In this document: one piece after another, positions 9,901-21,911 of the stretch
Numbering within the stretch: the first letter of the stretch is position 1
Layout: each line of letters begins with the position of its first letter
Origin: Agarophyton chilense
Taxonomy: Eukaryota > Rhodophyta > Florideophyceae > Gracilariales > Gracilariaceae
Assembly: GCA_030374765.1 (NCBI GenBank)
Contig: JARGXX010000080.1
Span: 2,199,167-2,263,166 of the forward strand
DNA length: 64,000 bases
Direction of reading: 5' to 3'
Program-made: the position numbers and the translations under genes
The notes under the pieces: model-generated
Databases searched by the model: none
Told to the model about the DNA's origin: nothing
The model's input: the letters and a program-made list of their open reading frames with translations, nothing else

Positions 9901-12900
9901 TGATATATTTTTTTGCAACTTATGTACATTATAACACTTGTTAAAGCCAGCTAAAAAAGGGTTTGGATTTGGAGCACGTTTGACTACATTAAACATATTT
10001 AAGAGATCAACCAGATATATATTTAACATGCACTTGATATTTACCGATACGATTCCAGCATTTATCTCGTGTACTTTCAAATTTGTTTTTACACCAAGCC
10101 GAGGTTAATATTGCGTTGTAAGTGTATCAAGTTCGTACCATGCTCTTGCACACAACTATTGTAACTATCAACTTCAAGCAGAGGTTATATTCAAAATGCA
10201 TCTCTACCAAGTACGAGATATATCCGTTCAAGTTCAATGTTGTGAAGAATATGTCTCAATCATATATCAGATAAACTCTGGAGTAGTTATGCTTGAAGTT
10301 GTATATATCTCTTTTTCATCGCGCGTGCGTGCAAAACGGCTGCAATATCCATTAGGGATACAAAGGCTTTCTGGTTGAGTTGTTGCAAAACAAAAGAGCT
10401 CTTTCGAGGGACTTGTTACTGGAATAGTTCTCATGATTCATGAAAGCGTGAGTTATTTGAAGCAAAGAAAGGCCGGGGAGTGTTCATCGAGAACTACAGG
10501 TTCAGTTTCAGAGTGCCTTGGCGTTGGGGCAGAAGCTGAGTAAGGTTTTTGTAAATAAGGGATTCGATCGGTACAAAACTGTAGAAAGGTATGTCGGGAG
10601 AGTAGATGCTTCTAGTAGTGTGTTTTTTGGTTGTTCTGAGCACTCAAACGAAAGACTAATTTGAAAGGATGGATAAATGCCGTCAAATCTTTGATTGTTC
10701 TTTAGCGTGTAGCCGCTACGCCCCGCCGCAGCGCTTCCCCTGTCAAAAGACTTCACGTTACCTTTCTGTTATTCGCGCTATCTCCCAAATATTTTGGCCC
10801 CACGCATTTTTTACCAGCTCGTGCTCTGAGGGCACGCAACTTTGCGCTTTTTGAAACGTATATGCCTTGTCGGACACTGTCAGTCCGTGTTTCAATTTGG
10901 ACTCCGTGATGTGCTTTCACGTCTTAAACGCTGCACGGCTACATCATGATCCAAAACCATACCAAGCTGTTCACCCTCTAATTCGAACAGCGTCCCTTCA
11001 TTAACCAGTCTGCCGAAGATAAACAATTCGAACAGCTCCAGTATCGAAATGTGGGCGATTCTAAATGTACAGAACCTATGCCGTCTCCTACTCTCGTAGT
11101 TCTGTTCGGTCTAGAACGTGGCCATCGCTGGACACATTCGCAGTTCTAGGGCCTGATTCTCTACATACTCGTTGCAATGAGCAGATATTGCAGGCCTGTT
11201 CCCCCGAACAATCATATTTCCAACCGTACTCTCTGGAAAAGTTCTTTTGGATTCAATATATGTATAAAAAGCAATGCACACTGAGATATATTCGGCTGAA
11301 AAACTTTAACACACTGATTATCAAAAAGAGACTGCCCCTTTTCTACAGTCGCGTAGAAATGCCGATGTTGTTAGTGATATTGAATGAATGAAGACTGTTC
11401 ATACCCCGAATCATCCATTTTTTGTGCTTTCGGTAGTGAGAACTAATCGTATTACTCAATGACAAAGTCATTATGGTATGTCGAAAAATTACTGAGGGAG
11501 CTACTATTCCATTTACACGCACAATACCTTTAAGCCTAACACGAAGGCTAAGAAGTGGGTCGCGCGAATCAACTTTGCACTCCTTTCGTATGCGTGGATC
11601 ACGCCAATCACTGGGAGCTGCACGTGTGCGATGGATTAATTACATGGGTGAAGATGTACTGACTATATGTGCATCTTGTGAAGGAGGCAGTTCTCTAGTA
11701 CGGGCGATGTAAGCCTCAACAAAGCTATCTCTCCACTGCCCACCTCCATTATTAGCTCTGAACTCGGGCGGGTTTTCTGCGGTGCTCCGGGCACCTGTCT
11801 TCGATTATTCTTGCAAGGTCACCAAAATCTCATTTTGTATGATAAAAGTTTTACACACTTCGTGTTCATGTAAACCGGTTGGCGACGAGCTCAACCATAA
11901 AGCATTGATAGGAATCAACCAACGTTTTCGGAAGAGAGAGAATAGAGGTCCAGAATGCCATTCAATCGGGAAATATGGGACCCCAATGATGCAGAATACA
12001 CCAACGGATGAAAGAATGGATAAGAATTTACTCTAGAAGTTTTCAAATTAGACTATAAAAAACATACTTCAGTTGGCTGTAAAATGGAGAAACTTTGTAA
12101 TAACTTTGCTCTTTTCATGCCTTTTTCCGATCCCCGTTTTTTCAAACGGCGTTTTGAAAGTTTTCTCAAAAGCCAATTTTTACACCGGGAAAAATAACAT
12201 GCTCGAGAAAGGCAAAGCAGTTGCGTTAGTAGCCTCGAAACCGTTGAACAAGGGCTGATATGGACAACATTCACCATTGACTCACCAGCTAGAGCAACAG
12301 AAATGTGTGATAAATAAGAAAACGGAGAAGGTACGGATAGGGGAAAATTTGTGAACTCGTTTTGCAAAGAGCTAGACTTCGTTACTCTTAAATAAATCAT
12401 CAGCTATCTCATGAATGCGAGCCGACAATCGCCGGACGTTTTTGAACCCGCGAAAATTCATACGAAACTTAAAGATATGATCAAATCTAGCCTCTAGGAA
12501 GACCTGATTTAGGGCAGTCGAATGTAGCCCGAAGAAAGGGAATAACCACAAATCCCTTAGAATAGGTATTTCTTTACAACATAATGGGGAAAAGCTACTC
12601 TTTACTAGATTCGATATGCACCGGATTGGCTAGAGACCGATTAACTTCCTATGTATGCCACGCAGAAGAACAGAGTCTTTGGCATGGTAGTCTTGTGGGA
12701 CACCCAAATCATTGTTTTGGATATTGTGATATATACATGTGCACCATCATGCGGATCGCTTCAGCTTCCGAAATGAGAGACCTTAAAACATATTCCAGGT
12801 TTCGTTTTGAACGCTAGTGACAACCAAAGGCTTCTGATTTCAAACCTATTTAAATATACCAGAAGCCGTCCGTAACAGATTTCTACAAGAAGCAATGCTT

Positions 12901-13390
12901 CTGCGAAAGGAAGTGACTTCTTCTGCGGCGGTTTTCGTTCTTTTTGAAATAGCTTACAAGTTTACTTACGCTATTTTGCTGATTAAAGGTGAACATGGCT
13001 TTTGCAGATTATAGCTCTTTTTCTCTGTCAAACGTGCTATCTGGAACTTTTCCATGTGATCATCATGATTATTTGTACATTCAGTATAGTACGTAGCCAT
13101 AACGGATATATACTTTGCGGCGAAAATGAAGTTCTACATTGCAATCCGATAAAATGAAAAGAACTGGTTCACTTTAATGAGGATATCGGTGATGAGAGTT
13201 TGGTAAAGTATTAGCACGCTTCAAGATGTGCTGTGGCTTGTGGAATGGATACTTCCCTTCAATGCGAGAAATATCACAACCTCTATAGTTTGTCGTGCAC
13301 TTATAAACCGTTGTATCTATCCTTCGTGGTGAAAATAATTCGAAAAGATAGAATCTAGACTAAAGACACACGAAACTTTCCAATATTCCC
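9900..13390. other. AT-rich stretch without supported genes
   Basis: Nearly 3.5 kb of short, overlapping ORFs on both strands (longest 115 codons, minus, 12053-12400). I see no family motif, tandem array or terminal inverted repeat. Confidence 0.4.
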
Positions 13391-13399
13391 GAGTTGGGA

Positions 13400-13800
13400 T
13401 TAAACATTTAGAGACAGTGCTCTAAGCTGTACGGGGTAAAATCCGATTTCTTCTCGGAGAAAATCCATCCAATGCACTCGGACTAACGTAGGGGCACGAA
13501 AACGGGACTGAGCCGAGGGTAACCAAGAACGAATAAACGCACACGGCTTCATAGCCATAGCTAAAGCAAGTTTCATCCACCCCGAAGACATGAAAGCCTT
13601 GTTGGGCTCTAAAGAACCGCGTATGTTCCTGCAAAACAGTACTTTGTTCTGGAAATACCGTGATATGGAAGTCCAGAAACTTGGAAAATGCGACGGTTTT
13701 TTCTTCGAAGTGAGTCTCTCAGGTATCGAAAAAGATCCCTCGAAATGAAGTAACACTTCCTGTGTAGCACGCTGTTCTGTGAGACGTCAATCATCTATAT
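13400..13800 (-). pseudogene. Possible decayed coding patch, unrecognised
   Basis: Three overlapping minus frames are open. One reads GFHVFGVDETCFSYGYEAVC (about 13600-13540), which could be part of a protein interrupted by frameshifts. No family identified. Confidence 0.2.
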
Positions 13801-15416
13801 CGTTTGGTCCCTGTCAAGCAAGTCGCAGTCCAATTCTTCGCAGAGGCGTGCCCACAGTTCGTCATCATGAACTGATAAGAAACAATCTCGTGAAACACAT
13901 TCACGAAGAAACTCCTTCACTTTCGACCATATCAAATACCCCCTCTACTTGCAAACATGCCAAATTTTCGTGCAGGGCTGACAGTGAAAATCTGAGACGA
14001 TAACAAAGACCATAGTGGACGGAAAAGAATAATCTCATGCTTATAAAGTGTGAATAAATTTATACTTTTCAGTAGCAGTAATAAAATGAACTATTTTGCA
14101 TACATCAACGATAAAAGCACGACACGAACCAGCAATTCACTCTACTGCTGGGGCTTTCGTAAAACTCTAACTTATTCACAACGGTTTTTTCTATCCCATT
14201 ATACTTGCGTCCGTCGAAAAAATGAAAATAATGCAATTATACACGGACGAAAAATCAAGGGTCTCCTCAGTTTTTTATATCTAGATTGGAAAAACCATGT
14301 CCTCTAGTCGGTTCTTTGGAACAAGGCTCGGGCGGTTAGTCAACTTTTTCCATGTCTTGTTTATGGCGTTCGCCTTGACGATTCAGTTGAGAAAAGATCA
14401 GGAAGATGCGCGAACGGAAAAAAAAATTCACATTGCTGGAAACCAAAGCATGCTTATATTTCTAGTGAGTGACGGCGAAAAAAGAAGCCAAGCACCTCGT
14501 TACATTTAAAAAGGTAAAGCTAGGTAGCCGTTCTTTTGCAGTACTGCTTTCGTTATAGCTCTTTGGCAACAACTACAAAATGTCGGTATGGTTACGCTTC
14601 TACTTCCAAGCTCTACACAGAAAGCATGTGCTATAAATGAAGCTTCAAATGACGATTTTTCAAAATGTGACACATAGGTACTCGCTCGTTAAACGAAGCC
14701 AAAATCAGTGCTCCAAGCAAAATGCTATGAAAAACGTATATCGCATACTACTGTTTTCTAATTGACTTCCAATCTTCGCAAAATACATTTGTTCGACTCG
14801 TGAATTCTAATCGTTTCACAACCACTTTGAATTTAAGTGTGAGAGGAGCGTAGGGACAAAAAGTAATTCCAAGCACTATGTTCGGCTTGAGACGAGTGTA
14901 TATTTATTTGGTACCCATTTTGTATTCCAAATTGTCACTTTCAAATGCTAATGCGACTACGAATGGGAGAATAATTTGTACTTTCCCAAACACATCATCA
15001 GATTTTTGATTTCGTGAGCGTTCCAGTTGCTCTTTCGAAACCCAGAACGTCTGGATGAAACGTCGTTTACTGTCCATCGTTTGGAGAAAAAAGCCAGTTG
15101 GCATTCAAATCTTGACAACAATCCTTGGCAATGGCCATTTTACCACTGGCTCTGAGTATTCGCCTTCTTCAGCTTTGAAAAACTTAATTTCTTCATTGCT
15201 CACACCCGAAGGCAAATGTATGACAACCGTGCAACGGCGAGTGGTAGTTTCATGTTCGATCTACTCCAAAACTAGCTCGAATGGAACAAATATCTTTTGA
15301 GAAAATAGAAGCTCTTTCTCTGCCTGTTCATCGGAAGATCTTTCATTTCTTTCCGAAGAAAGTGATAAACGCTCAACATCCGGAACATTTATCTCGGACC
15401 TAGCGAAAGGGATTGG
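13800..15416. other. No supported gene
   Basis: AT-rich; ORFs of 60-85 codons on both strands without motifs. Confidence 0.4.
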
Positions 15417-15775
15417 TTACGTATTTAAGGTGCGTCGCCCAAGCTGTACGCTAAGTTCATCTTCATAAGGATAAACAAGTTTACAAGACAAATAAAAAAG
15501 AAGAAATATGGATATCGGCTTCTTACCATCCTTACGTAGATCATGTTCTTCGAGAATAGCAACGTAGCGCTTTCGAAATGTCCGCAATCGGTACTTGCGA
15601 AACAGTTGTTCCGAATCCCAAACGCTTGCAGCGCTTTCATTTCCTTTGATTTTTCTGGATTTGAACATTTTCGTGGAAGCTGGACAGGCTTTCCGTTTTT
15701 AGTTAACCGTGATTCTTGTTGAATGCGCTTCTTGGTCATGTTGTTTGTTTGTGAAAAATATGCAAGAGCCGGCAA
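15417..15775 (-). pseudogene. Possible decayed exon, lysine/arginine-rich, unrecognised
   Basis: Two minus frames overlap (116 codons at 15425-15775, 83 codons at 15417-15668). The text SEQLFRKYRLRTFRKRYVAI then LEEHDLRKDGKKP in one frame, and LTKNGKPVQLPRKCSNPEKS just upstream in the other, would join through a frameshift near 15670. Basic and helical. Function unknown. Confidence 0.25.
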
Positions 15776-15779
15776 GCAG

Positions 15780-17280
15780 GAAAAGGCTTACAAATTTTGC
15801 AATGAATGTCGTAACTAAGATACGAAAAACGCCTGCAGATGCTTCTACATACGGCTTCATATTAATGAAGAAGTTTTGAGTCGTATAGGTCTGTCTTCCA
15901 CAGCTTTCAGGCCGACAAGTTCTTTTTACTGAGCGTGAAACCTACATAAAAACGAGGGTGCCACAAATTCAGTAGCATTGGAATGAATCCCAAATTCTTC
16001 TTTCTGTGTTTGATATGTAGGATAAACCCTCAAACACACCCTGCTGTTGTAAACTGTCAGTACTGCAATGAGTTTCTTCGTTTCTTGGAATGCCAGCGAC
16101 TTTATCTCAGAAACATGGTCTTCAGTCAGTATGACACGTTCCTACTAAAGACATTCTTATACCTGAAGAACTGATAGTTCCGAAACTTGCTGACAGTATG
16201 ATATGACATATATCTATGCATTGACCTCCAAGTCGGTGCTGAGGCCCCCAAAGATCGTCTTAATCGCGCGGTATTTGCGAAAAATCTCTTTTTGCCAGAG
16301 GCCAGAACTGTCTGAGACTGTGGTTGTTTCTAAAACTTTTTTGCTATTGGAATCCTTTTTGGGATAGTATATCTATGGTTGGCTACTGTTGATAAGAAAG
16401 AGAAGCTCAAACTTCAACTACATGATCTGGATGCGGTATATACCATTTTTGGTGATATATATTCCATCTCTTGAAAGGTGCCTTCTTAACGGATGATGTC
16501 TTTGAGACTTCTATCAAATTGAAACGAGAGCGCAACTGTTCCTGCACTTATTCTGCACTTATCGACGACAACGAACACATTATCCCTCAGACAGGGGTTT
16601 TGCAACAATCAACAAAAAGATAAGTAGCGGTACAAGTTGTATGTAGCGATGTGTATCGCTACATACCGCGAAGTACTGGTATGTTATGGTATCTTATTAG
16701 CAAATGTGTGGCTCCTTTCTAAAAGATTTTGAAAGGTGGTAAGATCAGAAATATGAAAAAGTTCTAATCTGTCAGTACTACACGAAATTTCATGATATAC
16801 AAAGATATTATAATGAACGTCACCTTTCAATATTTGTGGCAAGCAAAAAAAAAAGATCACAGCAGTAGAAAGATGTGATGTCAGATCGTTGCAGCTAATT
16901 CGGGGAAGTACTTGTTGATTTGATACAAAAATATGATGTCATCAGCCCAGATATTGTTAACAGAGAACGCCAATCGTTTTGAAAGAGTTGAAGCTAAAAA
17001 CCTAGTACTTTAGGTGCATTATGTTGGAATTCCCCCAATATAGAAATCTCGTTTGGCAATGAGATTGTTCAGTGTGGAAGTATGGAAAGCTTTGCTGCCA
17101 TTTTTGAATTAATCAAGAACTATGCAGCCAATGCATTTCTAGTAACTTCCTTTAATCTGAACTACAAAAAACAAAGATATACAGATTACAACTAAATTCT
17201 GTTTCTGCACCGTTCTTCTCTTTTACAAGGTTAAAATTACGAAAAAGAGTCTCAAAGTAACGGCAGCCAGTTTTTCGATT
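15780..17280. other. AT-rich stretch without supported genes
   Basis: No ORF above 63 codons on the plus strand. This should contain the left terminus of the Harbinger-like relic that follows, but I could not identify an inverted repeat by eye. Confidence 0.4.
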
Positions 17281-18181
17281 GTGGCTTCCAAGATGGTAAT
17301 GATATGCACCGGGCTTTCCAATACCGGCAGTTCCGGAAAGTTCCGATCTCTGTTTGGCATGTATCCTTTACTTTGTTTTATTCTCTGGAATCATGTAACA
17401 TCAGAGCTTCCTCCAGATGCGAAACTAGTTCTTTTGCTTTGGGGATTGTTCTTCTTAAAAATTTTCGCAACAGAAGACATACATTCACAAATTGCAGGCT
17501 CTCATCCTAAGAAATCTCGAAAATGGGCATAGCTAATTAATCAAAGCATTTCTAACTCGAAATATATAAGTTTTTCTTTTACATTTATTGCAAGTTTTGA
17601 ATACATGAATGCTAAGTGGTTTTCTAAAGATAAATTGGAGTGCCCGTAGTGCCTCCACCTTTTTACCAAATTGCTTCGTTTCCGTGGACGGTGTAGACTT
17701 TAAAAATAAAGCATTGCACCCATTCTCTAAGAAATGGTATTCGAACAAATTCAAATCCGCGGGGCTTGGCTATAAAATATGCATTTGGTTGAAAACAAGT
17801 ATGATAGCATGGCTCAATGGTCTTTATTGTTTTGGTGAGAATCAAGATCAAAACATATTTGGACACCATTTGAAACACATGTTGAATGTGAATGAATTGG
17901 TTGTAACTTCTGAAGGATATCCAGAAGAAAATTGTGTGACGGTAAAAAGCGGTCACCCAGATCTGCCTGAATGGCACGGAATGAAGCAAGCATTACACGA
18001 AAAGCTCAATCGAAGAATGGCATTTCCTTTGCTTTTCTCATACTTTTCGACATCCACTTCGTCGATGCGGTGTATGTTTCTTTGTAGAGGCGAACACTGT
18101 TCAACTTGTTATGTCAAATGGAGAGCCATTATCGCAAATATAATTACCGAAAGCGTTTTTATGAGTATAGCGAGGATATAG
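17281..18181 (+). pseudogene. PIF/Harbinger (DDE_4 / IS5-like) transposase relic
   Basis: The first ORF (17281-17532) matches the N-terminal part of a DDE_4 transposase common in algal and protist genomes: TGLSNTGSSGKFRSLFGMYP, then LLLWGLFFLKIFATEDIHSQ, then IAGSHPKKSRKWA. After a stop and about 110 bp of degenerate sequence, the catalytic domain follows in another frame (17609-18181): FVSVDGVDFKNK with the first Asp, FSKKWYSNKFKSAGLGYKI, AWLNGLYCFGENQDQNIF, VVTSEGYPEENCV where the second Asp is expected (Glu instead), and KQALHEKLNRRM with the last Glu. The element is inactive: frames are separated, the second acidic residue is changed, and the C-terminus is uncertain. Terminal inverted repeats and target duplication not found. 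Confidence 0.8.
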
Positions 18182-18199
18182 AAGAATATTTCTGACACA

Positions 18200-18565
18200 C
18201 TGTCACATAAATTGAGTTCTACATTAGCGCCACCCAGAAACTTTGAAGTTTACGAAAGCTCTAATAAAGGTTTCTGAAGCTCAGAAATTAGGTTTAAAGT
18301 TACAATAATGAGAAGATATTACATTTGAAGACCAGCAATCATTAAAACATTTTAGATCTCATTAGGAAACAGGTTGTCTTTTTGAAGTAAAAGAAATGTT
18401 GTTAACTATTGTAGAGCTGCACTTTTGGTAAACAGGAATCCGAAACACGTTTTGAACAAAATTTGCTTCTTTAAACACTTTTTGCGCTGGTTTCATGAAC
18501 ACAAGTGTCCAGGTAACCCGGTTTGCACTGATGAAAAATTACAATGTACATTCATACGAGCAAAG
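18200..18565. other. No supported gene
   Basis: AT-rich; no motif seen. The right end of the Harbinger-like relic should fall here or further right. Confidence 0.4.
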
Positions 18566-18569
18566 AAGC

Positions 18570-19240
18570 TCACGAACAATAAAAAGACACAAAACGGCAT
18601 AATAATTGTAGAAATATTTCCAAAGGAAGCTCACAAGAAAAATATTTAGAATTCAAATGCTTACTCGAATGAGGAATGGACATGCTATAGAACCTTTTTG
18701 CTAATTCACATATAGGTGTAATGCAGCTAGAAGAGAAGACCGTTAAGTATTGTTTTCCATATTTCATTTTCAACATTTGCTAGAAACACAATTTCTTGTT
18801 TTGAAGTAGGTTTCCGGCAACCTCCTGGCGACTTTTTTATCTTCGCAATAACTTGTGAGACAAGCTTGAAATATTGTGAGTTACACGTGTGAAAGTCTAA
18901 CGGCTTCGCAGAGGTTTCATAAAATCTTATCAGAGACAGAAAGAAGTTTTGTATATCCTGCTCAACTTTCTCTCGAACAATGGAAGGTATTTCTTTCACG
19001 TGCGAACAACCTTATGATTCGATTCTTTAACTCAATTTTAGAAAGCAGTATATTATTCACTATCTGGTTTGAAAGATAATTTGGTTTCCGTAATATCTTG
19101 CAATTTAGGCGAGATTGGCACGTAATCATACAAACGTTCAAGACCACGAAAATCAAGAATCTCTTTCTCGTACTGTCTGAGATCACTATGTGGATATACA
19201 GAGCCCCCGTACATTACTAAGGAACTAATGTTAATCATCA
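18570..19240 (-). pseudogene. Unrecognised minus-strand coding remnant left of repeat copy 1
   Basis: On the minus strand, YGGSVYPHSDLRQYEKEILD then FRGLERLYDYVPISPKLQDI (19220-19100) is followed, after frame changes, by a 90-codon ORF (18727-18999) with IPSIVREKVEQDIQNFFLSL and SPGGCRKPTSKQEIVFLANV. These read as parts of one protein but match nothing I know. The remnant ends where the homology between the two large repeat copies begins, so it is flank and not repeat. Confidence 0.3.
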
Positions 19241-19339
19241 GGGAAAGGCTTTATGGGCATAGTGCAGAACGTCAAGATAAAGAATTCTCTGCTTTTCATC
19301 ATTGATCTCATATACATTTCCTCTTTTCAAAGGAATGAA

Positions 19340-19810
19340 GGAGGAAAGATGCTGGAGAAAGAGGACAAAAAGCACTTCACTGATTACTTACCATGTTGCA
19401 TGGTGACCCGCTTTCGACCGAAAGACTTCTGTTATGCTCACAGAGTTCCTCGGAACGAAGTCAGATTAATGCCTCGGTCGGCAGAGGCGATCGAAAGAAA
19501 TATGAAATGCGAATGCAACGAAGTACTTCGTTTCTGGTGAACTAAAAATCTAGACTTGAAGCACTAGAACCCCGGTGATGGTACTTGGTACAAAATTTCA
19601 AAGCAAAGATCAACCAAGAAACCTTCAAAGAGCACTCAGCGTTGTTCAGGGCGCCGTGCAACGCTCATACTTGAGATTTGATCCGGCAAGTCTCCATACT
19701 AGTGTGGCTTCCCTGGAAACCATATTCAATTCCATTGCAAAGGTAGAAGCCCATAAAGGGTTTTTACAGAAATTACACAATAGCGCCTACGTTTTCGACA
19801 ATCTGTAAGA
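19340..19810 (+). pseudogene. Repeat left-arm coding remnant (two ORFs conserved in copy 2)
   Basis: A 95-codon ORF (19253-19540) ends in FRPKDFCYAHRVPRNEVRLM and MKCECNEVLRFW. A 77-codon ORF (19575-19808) reads TKFQSKDQPRNLQRALSVVQ, then FDPASLHTSVASLETIFNSI, then KVEAHKGFLQKL, ending in DNL. The second ORF is kept at the same length in copy 2 (50148-50381, ending DNM), with substitutions but no indels. It looks like the C-terminus of a protein. The family is not recognised. Confidence 0.35.
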
Positions 19811-20177
19811 AAAATTGATTATATAACAAAAACAGAAAGCCTCACGCTCGTCGTATATTCCCTGAAAAGATTTTCGTATTCAAAAGTCGATATATGGAAC
19901 TGAATGAGCTGCACGATTATAGGGCATTCTATTTCATTACACATTGACAGCCTAGAGAACTCCCTCAGCATTTAATTCCAGACATTTGAAGTACACAGCA
20001 TGACTCTCATTAAGACATCCGTGATGTTCCAATAGACGTCCTCAAGATATTCGGGAGATTCTAGTAAGATGTATCTAAAGTAAAATTGTTTAATCTCATT
20101 TTAGGAATATATTATAATGGTGCAGTCAAGCAGTCTATCAAAGACGGCCGTCTCTACTTGTACAAGCTTGTGCCCTA

Positions 20178-20711
20178 TGAACCAGATTGATATCCTCGAG
20201 AAACCCGTTCGATTTTGGTTTCAGACATCTCAAATACATGGCATGACAATCAGTTGGACTTTCGAGATGTCCTGTAGACGTCTTTAAGATATTTAGAAGA
20301 GGTTAATAAAAGTTATTCGGTAGATCTCCAGCCCATATCCTTTTTCTTTCCTAATGATGTCTATTGTGCTTTCGCTTACATTATCAATCAATTAAACCAT
20401 CAATCACGTGGGTCCTTATTCTAATACGACTTTATAAATATAAACTCTAACATTATAATATATTATTAACATTCAGGTTGATTAATTAATGTTTCAAGTA
20501 TCCCTCCTTTTAATTTATTGACCATTACGTCATATAGGCAGATGTCAACTTTGATCCGAACTCCTCAATATTAAGATTCAAATTAATATCCTGCCCCGAT
20601 AGACTCCTACCGTAATAATAATGTTAAGTTATAAATAGTTATAGCAAAAAGCAAAGCGCCGTGAATGTAATACATTAATGAATCTGAAGATCGATGAAAG
20701 ACCTTTGATTG
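20178..20711. repeat. Direct repeat DR1 of repeat copy 1
   Basis: About 530 bp similar to 28240-28787. Shared landmarks include gatatcc-gagaaacccg, a gagatgtcct-tagacgtc segment, gtagatctccag, cgtcatatag/cgtcagatatg, and the end attaatgaatctga...gacctttga. The two are clearly diverged from each other, much more than DR1 is from its counterpart in copy 2 (50750-51284). They could be old LTRs or other terminal direct repeats. A shorter related block precedes at 19981-20070. Confidence 0.7.
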
Positions 20712-20974
20712 TTTCTTGACAACGATGAGGAGTTCCAATCGAATTAGAAGGACTGAGGCCACCGCCATGTGTCGGTTCGGAACATGTGCCGAGCTGTTGG
20801 TGAGCCAACAGCAGGGTTGTCTACCCTGTACTTGGATAAGTTACAGTTTATCGCTGTTTTTGGTTTCGACAACGACTGCGAGGACGTGGTAATACGACGG
20901 TTGGACTGGACAGAATAAAAACAGTCCAATCCATATAGAATTTCCGTGTACACGAAAGTTCCTTGTACTACAAA

Positions 20975-21142
20975 ATGTCGACAATCAGGCCAGCCCTACG
21001 TCTGGGGCCCAAACTTAAAGGTCGCATGATGTTTGTGCAGCAAACATTGCCCCATTTAAGACATGATTTCAGGCGTCTTGCCCAAAAGAAGATTATCCTC
21101 ACGCCTTCAAAATCTTACCAAGCCAACATCAAACTATGTTGA
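20975..21142 (+). CDS. 55-codon ORF conserved in all three repeat copies
   Basis: The ORF runs ATG to TGA and encodes 55 residues including RLGPKLKGRMMFVQQTLPHL and SYQANIK near the C-terminus. Copy 3 (40915-41082) keeps exactly the same length and stop with many substitutions but no indel, reading RLGPEPEGGMMFVQLSLAHL and PYQANIK at the same places. Copy 2 (51547-51714) keeps the frame but has ACG for the ATG. Equal length across a diverged copy indicates past selection on protein. It may be a short protein or a first exon. No family recognised. Confidence 0.5.
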   Translation: MSTIRPALRLGPKLKGRMMFVQQTLPHLRHDFRRLAQKKIILTPSKSYQANIKLC

Positions 21143-21465
21143 CGTCATTAGAAGATGAAGCAGCAGAAATAATCGCTTTAATTCTCCTTGCCTCAACCAC
21201 ATTCATGCCTCCAATTTGCAATGGGCGAGCTTTCGGTCCAGGTTTTGCTCAAGAATATGCATCACAGACGACCAGTTTAATATGTGGATTGCAGCAGATG
21301 ATCTGATGAATTTATCGCAATAAATCTTAACGGCTGTATGCTTCTTGCTTCACGGTTTCTAATTTTCTCGTATCAGAACACTTTTTGCCCTTGAGCTAAG
21401 AACTTTACATAAGTCTTGAGAATGGAGCAGACTTCGTTCCAGCCCTACCTCTATCGTTCGTAAAC

Positions 21466-21911
21466 TGTAACGAAATGACCGCTTGGACAGCGTACAGGTC
21501 TCGACCGGTGGTAGTGTGCTAGAGCGGGTCCTAAAGTTCGAATCGTTGACGGCGGCCCTCCCAGAGTACTTGGTGCAATGGGCTGGCGTTTACTGCGTAG
21601 TCCTACAGGTTGGAGCTACGAAAACGACGGTTTGAAGACCAAAGGGTGGAACTAATATACCAAAGGGGGTTGATTAGTATCCTAACGGTACTTACCGTGC
21701 TTTAAGGGAGAAGCGCCATTCGAGCCAAGTACATAGTACTGGCGAGGCGCTGGGATCTCCCTGGCACTGTAATGCTAAACTATTACACTAATTAAAATAA
21801 TTTAATAATCTACATGAGTCCACCTGAGGTCGACCCGTCCACGTGTCGTTTGTGAGATACCTCAGGGCCCGGCGGCTCACAGAGGTCAACCGTTGTCATC
21901 GCTCCTTCAGA
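21466..21911. mobile_element. 446-bp solo-LTR-like insertion in repeat copy 1
   Basis: The segment begins TGTAACGAAATG, like many Ty3/gypsy LTRs, and is flanked by TAAAC on both sides (21461-21465 and 21912-21916). The diverged copy 3 has the uninterrupted site cgttcgTAAACgcc with a single TAAAC at 41483-41487. Copy 2 has the same 446-bp insertion at 52038-52483, so it entered before copies 1 and 2 separated. The right end (cttcaga) lacks the expected CA, so the LTR assignment is likely but not certain. It interrupts the C-x-x-C ORF described next. Confidence 0.7.
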
